From positions 1 through 34,161 of the IMG/VR virus record IMGVR_UViG_3300049003_000004: a stretch of DNA of 34,161 bases; one strand, written 5' to 3'. This document shows, piece by piece, positions 6,132 through 14,564 of the stretch; positions within the stretch are counted from its first letter, which is position 1, and every line of letters begins with the position of its first letter. The notes beneath the pieces are model-generated. The model was not told where the DNA came from. It did not search any database and worked only from the letters and a program-made list of their open reading frames with translations. Origin of the DNA: a virus. A program made the position numbers and the translations under genes.

Positions 6132-9100
6132 TCATATCCTCCTTCCGCCGCGCCGATCGGAGATCAGTCGGCTGTATTCGCCCGACGCAGCACGTTGACT
6201 AGGCGCAACCGTAAGCGATCGATCGCGGCTGTCTGTCACGACACGAGACTGCCCGACAACGTGGATTTCCCGCTCCGGCGGCGGCAGGATACTCGTCACA
6301 ACAACCGCGTCGGCAGCCAGGATGCCTTGACCGCCGATCGTCGCGTGTATCGCCGCAACAAGCCGCGTGTTGATCGTGACAGACCCGATACCGGAAAGTG
6401 TGACCGAGCCCGGCTCAGGACTGAATACGCTACCGTCAACCGACAGAGCGCCGGTTCCGACCAGATCGACGGCAGCTTGAACGATCAGCGATGCCTCGAC
6501 AGTGACATCGCCTGCGCCCGCAAGATCGGCGCCCGTCGCCAGCGCGAGACTTTCGTCAACCGTCAGAGTGCCGATGCCGTCGAACGTCGCAGCGCCTTGT
6601 GCAGTATGATCCGCCATCGCTGTAAACGAAGCGACGCCGCCGATTGACGCAATCGCCGGCAGGCGCAGACTGGCGCTCACTGTCAACACACCGGCGCCTG
6701 AGATCGAGGCGCTGCCATTCGGCGTATGCGTTGCCGCAACAGTAATCGAACCAATGCCGTGCAGTGCCGCAGCGCCTTGCGGCGTATGGACCGCGTTGAC
6801 TACCAGGGCACCCGTTCCGCCGATCGCCGCGGCAGCTTGACCGGTATGCGTTGCGTTGACCGCGAGCAAGCCGCTACCGCTGATCGCAGAGGTAGCGCGC
6901 TCGATAATCGTCGCGGTTGCCGTGACAGCACCCGTGCCGCCTAGCGTTGCCGCTGCGTCGATCCGACCACGGATCAGCCCGTCAGCCGCAACCGAGCCTA
7001 CGCCGTTGATTGTCGCGGCAGCCTGCTCGATCGCCGTCGCTGTGACTGTGACGGAACCAACACCGGCCAGCGTCGCGGAGCTGATCGCCGCCACGCGGGC
7101 GCTGAGCGTCACCGATCCCGTGCCGCCTATCGTCGCCTGTCCGGCCGGCGTATGCGTGGCGCTCGCCGAGATCGAGCCGGCACCGCCAAACGCCGCCGTT
7201 CCCTGAGACGCCGAAATGCCGCTGACGGTTAGCGTGCCAATGCCACTCAGGGCAGCGCTGGCAGCGGCCTGGGCAGCCCCCGCGACCGAAACCGCACCGA
7301 TGCCGCCCAGCATCGCCGAACCGCCTGCCAGCACCGCGGAAGCCGTCGCCAGCGTGCCTATGCCGTTGAAGGTCGCCGTGCCGATCGGGGTGTGCGTGGC
7401 GTCTATCGTAAGCGAGCCGACACCCGCGAGCGACGCCATACCTAGCTCGCCTTCGACGACGAAGATCGTGACGGTGCCTGTGCCGCCGATCGTTGACGAG
7501 GCTTGCTCTATCGCCGTCGCCGTCGCCGATATCCCGCCTGTTCCGGCCAAGGTTGTTGAGGCACGAGCGATGACCGTCGCGGTTGCTGCTATCGATCCGA
7601 CACCGTTGAGCGATGCCGTCGCAGCCGGCGTGTGCGTAGCATTGGCAGTGACCGATCCGGTGCCGTTGATATTCGCCGTGACCGGAGCAGTCAAAGTCGC
7701 ATTGAGCGTGACCGAGCCGATACCGGCAAACGTCGCAGCCGCAGCCGGCGTATGCGTGGCGTTGACGCTGAGAGAGCCGGCACCTGGCAGCGTAAGAGCG
7801 TCTATAGCATCGATCAGCGTCGCAGTGACAGCAAGCGAACCGGCGCCGTTGATCGTCGCCTGTCCGGCTGGCGTGTGCGTCGCATTGACACTGAGCGTGC
7901 CGACGCCTGCAAACGTTGCCGAGCCCTGCCACGTGACAGTGCCGAGAACAACAGTTGCGTCAACAGTTAACGAACCTAGACCGGCGAAAACGGCTGTGCC
8001 TGCCGGCGTATGCGTAGCGTTTGCAGTAATTGAGCCGATACCTGCCAGCGTGACAGGGTCGATCCGGTCAATGATCCGCGCAGAGACGCTAAGCAAACCG
8101 GCACCGCCAATTGTTGCTGTGCCTGCCGGTGTGTGCGTGGCGTTAAAGGTCCGCGAGCCCGTGCCGGCTAGCGTTGCAGTTCCCTGTAGAATGACAGGGT
8201 CGAATTGAGCGAAACCGGCTGGCGCCGTGCCGGACCACGAGGCACGATCGAACTTGGTTGATATCTGATCATTCGTGCCGCCCAGCGAGATCGCCGGAGC
8301 GAGAGGTCCCGTCACGGACGAGATATCGTAACCGTTGGTCCCGGCTGCCGGATCACCGCCGTTCGCCCAAGAGCCATTGTTGACTCTAAGCCATATCAGA
8401 TGATTGGTAGCATCCCAGGCAAACTGGACACGATCGCCAGTCGTGTAGAACGGTGCCCCGGCGCTGATCTCGACGTTAGCAGCAACTATATGACCGGATG
8501 AGTCAGCGGTAAAGGTCCACCACGTAACCTCAGTCGCATACAAGGCGGAATCGAAGCCGTTGGGATCGAACGCTGCACGCGCCAGTCCGACATACTGACC
8601 GCCGCCAGTGGAATCGATCTGCAGTTCCCAGTAGTATTTGCCGGTATTGAAAAACTCAGTCGCAACCACCGATGCACGGTTGCCGCTGCTCCCCGTCTGC
8701 AGCGCGGTAAAGTTTCCGCCCGTGCCCGACAGCGTGACGTTGGGATGATAGTAGTTGCCGATGTCCCATTGTTGCGGTTTGACGTAGGCAGTGACAGCAC
8801 TAACCGACGCTACGCCAGCAAATGTTGCAGTCCCTTGCCAAGTAGTCGGACCGCCACTGACGACTGTTGCATTGGCCGATATCGAGCCGGTGCCGGCAAT
8901 ATGAGCTGCACCCGGTCGCGCGAAGACGATGTTCGACAGCGAGCCGACAACTGTCAGGCTGTCATCGTCGGTCCCAACATAGCTGAGTTTGACGAGGCTG
9001 TAACCGCCGCGCCCAAGTGCCGCATTTGCCGCCGCACCGCCAGCACCCGGCGTGCCGCCGACCGCCGTTGTAGGATGATTGGCGAGGCTGCCTGTGCCAC

Positions 9101-10478
9101 CCGCACCGCCGCCGCCGTTGCTCCAATCATCACCACCGCGAGCGCCTTGACCTGTCGTGTTACCGCCACCGCCACCGCCCGCGCCCGGACCGCCCGGCGA
9201 ACCATTACCATTTGCAACGCCAGCAGCGCCGCCCGTTCCAGCGAAACCATTGCCGCCAGCGGTGCCAGCTGCCGTTGCGGAAGCTGTTGAGTCGGTGCCG
9301 CCGCCGTTACCACCGCCACCCGTTCCGCCACCACTGCCAGCACTGCCAGAGGCTCGCCCAGGTCCATACGGACCGGCTGCGCCACCGCCCCCGGTGTTAC
9401 CGGTGGCAGAGTTGGTGCTCGCCACGCCACCGACAAACGTCACGTCGCCGATCCGCGCGGTAGCGGACCCGCCGCCGTTCGCTATCAGCGTGCCGGATGT
9501 TGCCCACCAAGTATCGCCACCGGCCGCCGCAGAGGTCGCGCCGGGAGCACCGAGCGAAAAGTTGACCGGCGTTGCCGCTGTTAGCGCGTAGCTACTATCC
9601 CGTGACCAACCAGCACCGTTACCGCCCACGCCGCTCGCGGTGTTTCCAGTGGCGCCCGCGCCCCATACTTCGACGATCGCGTTGACGGTGGACGGCGGCG
9701 TGAAGCTGCCGGTTCCCGTTCCGATGATGTAATGCGTGACCAGCCGTTGGCCGGCTGGGATTGCAACGTCGAGTTTGAACACGCCGACGAGCGAGGCGTA
9801 GCCACAACCCAGCGCCGCCGTCGCGGTGAAATTGCCTGTGGCGCCCGACGTGGCCCGAACCGCGTCTGCAATTGCCAGACTACAATCGGAACCATTCGCG
9901 GTAGCGTCATCGGTTCGCTCCAGCCATGTCCCGGCAGTTGGAGCGCCTGTTTGACCGCCCGTGCCGCTAGCAGTCGTTGGATCGGTCGCGGCGTCGAATG
10001 CCGACATCGCGCCATTCTGTGCGCCGCATAGACCGTGAATGATCAGACAGTTGGCGTTCGGCGTTGTTAGGCCAGTAACGCTGATGCTCGTCGTGGCGGT
10101 TGCCGTCGTCGTGCTGCGTGTCATACACAGTGGCGACGCGAGCTTGTCCTGACCGCGGTAGACAAGAATGCGACCGAGCGCAACGTTCGCGGTCGGAACC
10201 GTGAAGCTCCACGGCCCACCGGCTCCGGTCGCGACCCGGTAGGCCATGACGCCGTTGCCGATGCCTAACGTGCTGGCGGCGGTGGTGTTGCCGACCTTCT
10301 GCTCAGTAACGAGAGTCCAACCAGTCGGCAGCACCACCGAAGCGGCACCCGACGCGGCACGATGCGATATGAGCGCAACAAGAAGATCGCCGGCTTGTAC
10401 ACCAGCGGGCTCTGCTACCGATATCGCTGTGGTGGTGACGGACGCTAAAGCGCCGGCACCGACGAAGGACCACGCCAT
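6132..10478 (-). CDS. Giant modular tail fibre with 20-residue repeats
   Basis: 1448 residues. Modules: (a) residues 1-245, a β-sandwich-like domain common in phage tail proteins ('AGDLLVALISHRA', 'PTGWTLV'); (b) about 250-497, a glycine-rich domain starting 'NAIVEVWGAGA' with long GGGG runs; (c) about 505-565, two copies of the repeat found later; (d) about 568-760, a SPRY/concanavalin-like domain ('GKYYWELQIDSTGGGQYVGLA', 'VQFAWDATNHLIWLRVNNG'); (e) 763-1394, about 31 repeats of 20 residues, pattern A-T-[hydrophobic]-x-G-x-G-[ST]-[hydrophobic]-x-[hydrophobic]-x-A-T-H-T-P; (f) a charged C-terminus. No enzyme motif is seen. It probably forms a long β-structured stalk or adhesin on the virion. 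Start ATG 10478 has AAAGAG upstream. Codon phase and the antisense reading frames agree with minus-strand coding. Confidence 0.85.
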   Translation of the reverse strand: MAWSFVGAGALASVTTTAISVAEPAGVQAGDLLVALISHRAASGAASVVLPTGWTLVTEQKVGNTTAASTLGIGNGVMAYRVATGAGGPWSFTVPTANVALGRILVYRGQDKLASPLCMTRSTTTATATTSISVTGLTTPNANCLIIHGLCGAQNGAMSAFDAATDPTTASGTGGQTGAPTAGTWLERTDDATANGSDCSLAIADAVRATSGATGNFTATAALGCGYASLVGVFKLDVAIPAGQRLVTHYIIGTGTGSFTPPSTVNAIVEVWGAGATGNTASGVGGNGAGWSRDSSYALTAATPVNFSLGAPGATSAAAGGDTWWATSGTLIANGGGSATARIGDVTFVGGVASTNSATGNTGGGGAAGPYGPGRASGSAGSGGGTGGGGNGGGTDSTASATAAGTAGGNGFAGTGGAAGVANGNGSPGGPGAGGGGGGNTTGQGARGGDDWSNGGGGAGGTGSLANHPTTAVGGTPGAGGAAANAALGRGGYSLVKLSYVGTDDDSLTVVGSLSNIVFARPGAAHIAGTGSISANATVVSGGPTTWQGTATFAGVASVSAVTAYVKPQQWDIGNYYHPNVTLSGTGGNFTALQTGSSGNRASVVATEFFNTGKYYWELQIDSTGGGQYVGLARAAFDPNGFDSALYATEVTWWTFTADSSGHIVAANVEISAGAPFYTTGDRVQFAWDATNHLIWLRVNNGSWANGGDPAAGTNGYDISSVTGPLAPAISLGGTNDQISTKFDRASWSGTAPAGFAQFDPVILQGTATLAGTGSRTFNATHTPAGTATIGGAGLLSVSARIIDRIDPVTLAGIGSITANATHTPAGTAVFAGLGSLTVDATVVLGTVTWQGSATFAGVGTLSVNATHTPAGQATINGAGSLAVTATLIDAIDALTLPGAGSLSVNATHTPAAAATFAGIGSVTLNATLTAPVTANINGTGSVTANATHTPAATASLNGVGSIAATATVIARASTTLAGTGGISATATAIEQASSTIGGTGTVTIFVVEGELGMASLAGVGSLTIDATHTPIGTATFNGIGTLATASAVLAGGSAMLGGIGAVSVAGAAQAAASAALSGIGTLTVSGISASQGTAAFGGAGSISASATHTPAGQATIGGTGSVTLSARVAAISSATLAGVGSVTVTATAIEQAAATINGVGSVAADGLIRGRIDAAATLGGTGAVTATATIIERATSAISGSGLLAVNATHTGQAAAAIGGTGALVVNAVHTPQGAAALHGIGSITVAATHTPNGSASISGAGVLTVSASLRLPAIASIGGVASFTAMADHTAQGAATFDGIGTLTVDESLALATGADLAGAGDVTVEASLIVQAAVDLVGTGALSVDGSVFSPEPGSVTLSGIGSVTINTRLVAAIHATIGGQGILAADAVVVTSILPPPEREIHVVGQSRVVTDSRDRSLTVAPSQRAASGEYSRLISDRRGGRRI
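6296..8192 (-). repeat. 60-bp coding tandem repeat array
   Basis: About 31 units, each 60 bp (20 codons), within the giant fibre gene. The DNA is diverged between units, but the protein pattern is kept: [AT]-[TAS]-hydrophobic-x-G-[AVIT]-G-[ST]-hydrophobic, often followed by N-A-T-H-T-P-A-G. A few units are 21-25 residues long. The regular Gly-x-Gly turns and alternating hydrophobics suggest a β-solenoid or stacked β-hairpins. Confidence 0.85.
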
Positions 10479-10507
10479 TGTCGAAGCCGCTCTTTAGGAA
10501 GTCCGTG

Positions 10508-10532
10508 GGGTGCAGACCGTTGGACTGCACCC
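10508..10532 (-). promoter_or_regulatory. Hairpin between small fibre gene and giant fibre gene
   Basis: GGGTGCAG and CTGCACCC form a perfect 8-bp stem around a 9-base loop, in one of the few real gaps of the minus operon (10479-10538). No U-tract follows on the minus strand, so it is not a classical terminator. It may moderate readthrough, protect the 3' end of the upstream message or affect initiation of the giant gene, whose ribosome binding site begins close downstream. Confidence 0.5.
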
Positions 10533-10538
10533 GACAGA

Positions 10539-10943
10539 TCAGGCGAGGGTAATAGTCAACGCACCGGTTGCGATCACCAAGCTGTCGCCGACGCCCAGCG
10601 TGCGCGGCGTGGCGAGGTTGCCATACCAGAGCATGTTGCCGGTGCCGGACCGCGTATCATCGAAGATTTGCAGACCGGAGAACGTCGCACCGGTCAGCCC
10701 TGGTCCGAATGTCGCTGCGGTGTTGTTCGACGCCGAACCGGCCGGTGACGCCGCCGCCGCGAAGCCGATCGGCTGACGTGTCCAACCGGAACCGGTTGCG
10801 ATCTCGGATGCAGAAATCGAGGTCGGCGCACCAAGCGACAGTCCGACACCGTGCGAGCCTGATGCGGGCTGGCTTACGGCGCCTGCACCACCCAGTCCGA
10901 AGTCCAGCAGCTGCTTTTCGTGATAAGCTGAGATACCTGCCAT
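10539..10943 (-). CDS. Small tail fibre-type structural protein
   Basis: 134 residues. It begins 'MAGISAYHEKQLLDFGLGG', continues with a β-rich body holding 'SLGAPTSISASEIATGSGWTRQ' (in part), 'TFGPGLTGATFSGLQIFDD', 'GNMLWYGNL' and ends 'VGDSLVIATGALTITLA'. This is the general pattern of the short phage tail fibre protein family in which a helix is followed by a single β-domain ('...nllwyG.L..prtv..Gd.l.i..gal.itl'). GGAAA precedes its ATG. The first 71 bases lie inside the 3' end of the glycosyltransferase gene in another frame. Likely a virion decoration or receptor-binding component; the exact role is not shown. Confidence 0.65.
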   Translation of the reverse strand: MAGISAYHEKQLLDFGLGGAGAVSQPASGSHGVGLSLGAPTSISASEIATGSGWTRQPIGFAAAASPAGSASNNTAATFGPGLTGATFSGLQIFDDTRSGTGNMLWYGNLATPRTLGVGDSLVIATGALTITLA

Positions 10944-12025
10944 TGGTCGGGTTTCCTTTCTTGGGTTAACAACGCATCAGCGGTTGACACGATCGTCTCC
11001 ACGCTGATGTCACTGATGCACGAGGCGCCGTTGTTGTCGGCGTTCGGCCGGCACGTGTGCGGTCCTTCGTGCAACTTGTGGCACGGCCAGCACGACACAC
11101 GCTGCTGATCAGCATGCAGCGTCACCGTGTTGCGCCAGTGCTTCGTGATGTTCTCCGGCGAGGCGTGGCTCAACAGTATGATCTTCGGCATTGCTGACAT
11201 GGCCACTGCCCACGCCGGACCGGTATCAGGCGATATCACCAGATCAGCCAGCATGGTCTGTGTCAGCACGCGCCTGATCGGCCAAGCCTCGACGTTCTCG
11301 CGCAGGCCCAAGGCATCGCGCAGCTCGGGCGCCGTCTTCGTCGCGTCGGCAGACACCGCAAGATGCAGCCCGCGATCGGTGCCGTTGTGCTTCTTGACGT
11401 GCTCCTGAATGCTCTTGCCGAGATCGGAATCCTTGCCAGGAGCACCCAGCATCACGACAGGCATTTGCAGTTCGTTGATAATGCGCGCTATCGCGATCGG
11501 GGCTGACGGGAAGATTTTGTCGTAGCGCGTGCCGGACAGGCACCACGCAACATAGCGTCCGCCGACTGTCCGGCGAACCTCCTCCGCACGTTGCCATTCT
11601 TCGCGTGTCGGATAGAAGCGCGGATCGAACTCGTGCGGCACGCCGACGATGTCGTGCGTGTGCTCCAAGTAGTTGCGCCCGCAGTGCTGGCGTCGCCATG
11701 CATCCGGCCAACGATACTGCGTCTGGCTTTCAAACAGGCACAGCATGGACTCGCAGGAATGCGAGAGGTTGACCAGCATGTCGGCGCCGATCGCTCTGTC
11801 GTCAAACCAGCGTTGCCAGGGCATGGCATCGCTCGGCAGGTCGGAGCGCTGGCGCACTGTCAACCGCGCCACGTGCGGGTTGTTCTCGAAGACGACGTGA
11901 AACGGCGCCTGCGCGATAACTTCGACATTGTATTTCCGCGCCAGCAGCGGCAGCACGGAGGATACAATCAGGTTGTCGCCGACGCCGCCAAACCGGCAGA
12001 TGATCGCCCATGGTTTCTCGCTCAT
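10874..12025 (-). CDS. GT9-like (heptosyltransferase-type) glycosyltransferase
   Basis: 383 residues. The start 'AIICRFGGVGDNLIVSSVLPLLARKY' (read in parts) is the first Rossmann β-α-β of glycosyltransferase family 9. 'LVISPDTGPAWAVAMSAMPKIIL' in the second half matches the nucleotide-sugar-binding region of heptosyltransferases ('D.G..H.A.a...P.i.lfg'), with Thr-Gly-Pro-Ala-Trp in place of the usual Ser-Gly-x-x-His. Two cysteine pairs appear near the C-terminus. GT9 enzymes normally add heptose or related sugars to LPS. Here it is coupled by an ATGA overlap to the fibre adaptor, so it is expressed late with tail genes. It may glycosylate a virion protein or alter host surface sugars. The last ~25 residues overlap the next gene and look like a readout past a lost stop. 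Confidence 0.75.
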   Translation of the reverse strand: MSEKPWAIICRFGGVGDNLIVSSVLPLLARKYNVEVIAQAPFHVVFENNPHVARLTVRQRSDLPSDAMPWQRWFDDRAIGADMLVNLSHSCESMLCLFESQTQYRWPDAWRRQHCGRNYLEHTHDIVGVPHEFDPRFYPTREEWQRAEEVRRTVGGRYVAWCLSGTRYDKIFPSAPIAIARIINELQMPVVMLGAPGKDSDLGKSIQEHVKKHNGTDRGLHLAVSADATKTAPELRDALGLRENVEAWPIRRVLTQTMLADLVISPDTGPAWAVAMSAMPKIILLSHASPENITKHWRNTVTLHADQQRVSCWPCHKLHEGPHTCRPNADNNGASCISDISVETIVSTADALLTQERKPDQWQVSQLITKSSCWTSDWVVQAP

Positions 12026-12441
12026 AGGGCCGACGCCAGACGTGCCTGCCCGGCGATTGTGGCAGCCGCCTGGACGGCTACGGGCTCGTGGTAGGTGATA
12101 GGTTCCGAGAAATCCTGGGAAGTCGGCTCGGGCACCGGGAAGGGCATCAGGATACGGCTCATGGGCAGGACCGCCAGCACGTCGAATACCCGTTCTGCCG
12201 AGGTCGTGACATCAATACGGACGAGGTAGCCGCGTCCGCCGACGCCGCCCGTCAACCAGACCACGATCACATTGCCCTGCAGCGCCACGCTCTGCACGTT
12301 GAGTTCATCCGTGCCGGAAGGTTTGACGGATACGGCAATGTCAGTAATCGTCTCACCCGATACCAGATCACCCGTCATGTCGCAGGCATAGTCAAGCGCG
12401 TCGAGCGTCTGCTTTTCCGGCCATTTCAGTTCGATCGGCAT
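12022..12441 (-). CDS. Fibre-tail adaptor-like protein
   Basis: 139 residues from ATG 12441, which overlaps the preceding stop as TGATG. A longer reading frame extends upstream but runs over the previous gene. The core 'WPEKQTLDALDYACDMTGDLVSGETITDIAVSVKPSGTDEL' (in part), followed by 'VVWLTGGVGGRGYLVRIDVTTSAERVFDVLAVLPM', matches the layout of phage fibre-tail adaptor proteins: a domain with KdP/sge..D..dW..E and a G..G..Y.v.v.v.T..G pattern. A proline-rich and alanine-rich C-terminus follows. It would join a tail fibre to the baseplate. It overlaps the glycosyltransferase gene as ATGA. Confidence 0.65.
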   Translation of the reverse strand: MPIELKWPEKQTLDALDYACDMTGDLVSGETITDIAVSVKPSGTDELNVQSVALQGNVIVVWLTGGVGGRGYLVRIDVTTSAERVFDVLAVLPMSRILMPFPVPEPTSQDFSEPITYHEPVAVQAAATIAGQARLASAL

Positions 12442-12632
12442 CACGCGCCTCGAATACGGTTGACCAGTCGGTTGCGTAGGCTGTAATCGCTTTCCAGATG
12501 CCCACGGTCGAGCCGGTATTGCGCTGCCAGTCGGTCCAGCCACTCGCCTGTAAGCGCTTCGGCATCGGCGATATGCATGGACTTCATAGCCTGTGCAACA
12601 CCGCCGACATCTTCAATTATCGTGTCTGTCAT
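12441..12632 (-). CDS. Small helical tail-associated protein
   Basis: 63 residues, bounded by an ATGA overlap upstream and a TGATG overlap downstream. It contains 'EWLDRLAAQYRLDRGHLESDYSLRNRLVNRIRG'-type sequence (cited in part), a pattern of an LD.LA..Y.L.R...ESD...R.RL motif that I know from baseplate and tail connector proteins. Probably a small structural or chaperone partner of the adaptor. No membrane segment. Family not named with certainty. Confidence 0.65.
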   Translation of the reverse strand: MTDTIIEDVGGVAQAMKSMHIADAEALTGEWLDRLAAQYRLDRGHLESDYSLRNRLVNRIRGA

Positions 12633-13126
12633 GGCGTGAATGTCCAGCTACCATTGCAGCATAGCGTGCGCGAAACCTTGGACGTGACGTTGTCGTAGAT
12701 CGAGCCCACCACGTAGAGGTTGCGGTCCTTCGACGCGCTGCCGCCGTAGGCATCATTGCTGAATGTAACCGTCACCTGGGGCTTGTTCGGCCATGCACCG
12801 AGGATCGTGAAGACTTGGCGCTGGTTGAGCGCGTGCTTCGCCGTCACGTTCACCGGCTTGGCAAACACGTTCGCCCCGCCGATCGTCACCTGGACCTGCA
12901 CGTCACCATTGTATGCATCCTCGGAGAGATACAAGATCAACGTATGCGACGGCATGATGACGACGGTTGGACCGGAAACATCCTTGACCGTTGTCGCCGT
13001 GACATCAGGCGGCGGCACCGTCGTTGCGCCGTCTGCAACAGGCGCAGGCGCAGGCAGTGGCGGAGCTACGTGCTGCTGACTGGCGCATGCAGTCAGCAAC
13101 AATAATGAGAGGAGGATTGGCTTCAT
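12629..13126 (-). CDS. Lipoprotein with CBM60-like carbohydrate-binding domain
   Basis: 165 residues from ATG 13126, supported by AGGAG seven bases upstream and an ATGA overlap with the previous stop. Signal peptide 'MKPILLSLLLLTAC' with a good lipobox (LTAC, Cys14), then a Pro/Ala linker to about residue 50. The rest reads 'HTLILYLSEDAYNGDVQVQVTIGG', 'QRQVFTILGAWPNKPQVTVTFSNDAYGG' and 'DRNLYVVGSIYDN' (fragments). This is the order of conserved blocks in the calcium-dependent xylan-binding CBM36/60 group (S.DAY.GD, Q.F...G.W, v.F.NDAYGG, DRNLYV). It would sit lipid-anchored in the periplasm or outer membrane and bind sugar. An envelope lipoprotein in the middle of fibre genes is odd. Confidence 0.75.
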   Translation of the reverse strand: MKPILLSLLLLTACASQQHVAPPLPAPAPVADGATTVPPPDVTATTVKDVSGPTVVIMPSHTLILYLSEDAYNGDVQVQVTIGGANVFAKPVNVTAKHALNQRQVFTILGAWPNKPQVTVTFSNDAYGGSASKDRNLYVVGSIYDNVTSKVSRTLCCNGSWTFTP

Positions 13127-13347
13127 CCGCCGACTCCTGGCGCTGGACGCGGATCGTAAGGGATCAAACCGCCACCTTTGACGGCCCAGTGCCCGATCAA
13201 TCGCCTTGCCCATTGGTTGGCGTTCAACTCCAACAGATCATCGGGCTTCGGCAGCTTGTCCTTGTAGTCAACGATATCCGTGTCATACCAGCCGAGCACA
13301 TGCTGCGGCTCTGGTTGAGTATGATCGAAGTAGGCATATTGCGGCAT
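13123..13347 (-). CDS. Small fibre-associated protein (putative assembly factor)
   Basis: 74 residues from ATG 13347, supported by AAGGAGG whose first bases are the TAA stop of the fibre gene. Reading frames upstream of this start overlap the fibre gene and are not real. 'YAYFDHTQPEPQHVLGWYDTD' and 'LELNANQWARRLIGHWAVKGGGLIPYDP' (in part) resemble short proteins found directly after tail fibres, in which a W..R....W.v..G.lvpY motif is typical of fibre assembly or accessory factors. The role is inferred from position and pattern. Confidence 0.65.
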   Translation of the reverse strand: MPQYAYFDHTQPEPQHVLGWYDTDIVDYKDKLPKPDDLLELNANQWARRLIGHWAVKGGGLIPYDPRPAPGVGG

Positions 13348-13358
13348 GTTCTCCCTCC

Positions 13359-14546
13359 TTAGTAGCCGATGGCGATGTACCGAAATGCTATGCCACCAGC
13401 AAGGAACCAAGTAGCATTCGAGTTGTATCGCACGCAGTAGAGAGCAAAGGCATTTGCGCTCAACTGCTGCGTGCCGAAGATCGTTGGGCTGACGAAGGAA
13501 ATTGCCGGCGGAATCCATCCTTGCGGATTTCCCTCATGCACCAACACTTGCAGGCAGGCATTGGGGAACGCCACCGGGAACGTGATGAACTCGCCACCGT
13601 TGGTAGTCGCGCCGCGATAAGTCTGGATGATGTAGCCGCTCGGCAGCCGCATGTAGGACCAATCATCGTTGCCCAGATTGCCGCCGAGAAACACGTCCGA
13701 GAGAATGACGCCAGCAAAGGCATCACCGGACCCGAACGCACCCAAGCCGGCGCGTAGGCGCCCCGAATTGGCTGTGATGTTCCCTGATCCAGCCGTGATC
13801 CCCTGGCCAGTGCTTATCGCGCCACCGAAGTTGACACCTGACGCAGTTCCGTCGATCGTGACGGCGCCTGTCGCCATATTCCAGTAGAACGGACGGTAGG
13901 CACTCCATATGCCGGTCTGCTGCCCGGCAGCGGTCGATAGCAGATACGTCGAGCTACCATCGTTACGCCACATCGAACCGTAGGAACCCTGCACAGCTCG
14001 GAATTGACCGCCGTTGCCACCGTTGTCCAGATGATTAAAGGTGTTGCCACCTTGCCAGTTGTTGTCGCCACCGATCTGACCGTACGGCACGCCAGAGATC
14101 GCCGTTATGCGGCCGTCCGCCGCAACCGTTATCGTCGTGCCGACGTAGGTTCCGGGCGGCACGCCCGAAGATGTCAATCCCGTGCTCGACAATGCCGTGA
14201 TCCGACCGTCTGCCTGCACTGACAGTGTCATGGTCGGACCGTAGGTGCCCGGCACAACGCCTGTGTTCGGAATGCTGAAGACGCTGCGGACGGCAGCGGT
14301 AAAGTTGGCTTCGATCGTCGCGATGGTGCCGTCATCTATCACGTCGGCGTTGAGCCGATCGCTGATGAACTGCGCGATCATCGACGAGATTATCGACGCC
14401 TGACGGTTTTGTTTATTGTAGAGCTTGCCGGACGCTACACCAGCGACGACGCCTGACGACCGATTGCCAAGGCCGGCATACTCCGCCTGCGATAAGACGT
14501 TGGCGTTCGCGCCAGTTGCCCAGAGAAGAAAGTCGTTCTGTGCCAT
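13359..14546 (-). CDS. Tail fibre protein with gp53-like receptor-binding tip
   Basis: 395 residues. The N-terminus (1-90, 'DFLLWATGANANVLSQAEYAGL', 'NRQASIISSMIAQFISDRLNADV') is the baseplate-attachment type seen in many fibres. Two copies of 'G..PGTY..T.T.V.ADGRITA.S' at about 95-155 form a shaft. The C-terminus ('WSYMRLPSGYIIQTYRGATT', 'FPVAFPNACLQVLV', then 'NSNATWFLAGGIAFRYIAIGY') matches the gp53-like tip domain used in host recognition. It likely forms a trimer. The gene lies 18 bases after the DUF2612 gene with only a weak ribosome binding site. Confidence 0.85.
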   Translation of the reverse strand: MAQNDFLLWATGANANVLSQAEYAGLGNRSSGVVAGVASGKLYNKQNRQASIISSMIAQFISDRLNADVIDDGTIATIEANFTAAVRSVFSIPNTGVVPGTYGPTMTLSVQADGRITALSSTGLTSSGVPPGTYVGTTITVAADGRITAISGVPYGQIGGDNNWQGGNTFNHLDNGGNGGQFRAVQGSYGSMWRNDGSSTYLLSTAAGQQTGIWSAYRPFYWNMATGAVTIDGTASGVNFGGAISTGQGITAGSGNITANSGRLRAGLGAFGSGDAFAGVILSDVFLGGNLGNDDWSYMRLPSGYIIQTYRGATTNGGEFITFPVAFPNACLQVLVHEGNPQGWIPPAISFVSPTIFGTQQLSANAFALYCVRYNSNATWFLAGGIAFRYIAIGY

Positions 14547-14564
14547 AAGATCATACGTCCGCAG

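Noticed and set aside
6982-7932. A 316-residue minus-strand frame inside the giant fibre in another phase
   Set aside because: Arg/His/Cys-rich low-complexity shadow of the repeat, no initiation signal.
6296-8192. 60-bp regular repeats considered as a CRISPR array
   Set aside because: Units are in-frame coding, have no identical repeats with unique spacers, and there are no cas genes.
6856-8208. Long plus-strand reading frames (up to 330 residues) antisense to the giant fibre
   Set aside because: They arise from G+C-rich codon bias and the 60-bp repeat on the other strand; the minus frame carries recognisable domains throughout.
12442-12543. Upstream extension of the fibre adaptor frame to 173 residues
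   Set aside because: It overlaps the 63-residue gene, which is bounded by coupled stop-start overlaps; the start at 12441 is the TGATG junction.
13348-13518. Upstream extension of the small fibre-associated gene to 131 residues
   Set aside because: It runs antiphase over the fibre tip; AAGGAGG before the ATG at 13347 marks the true start.
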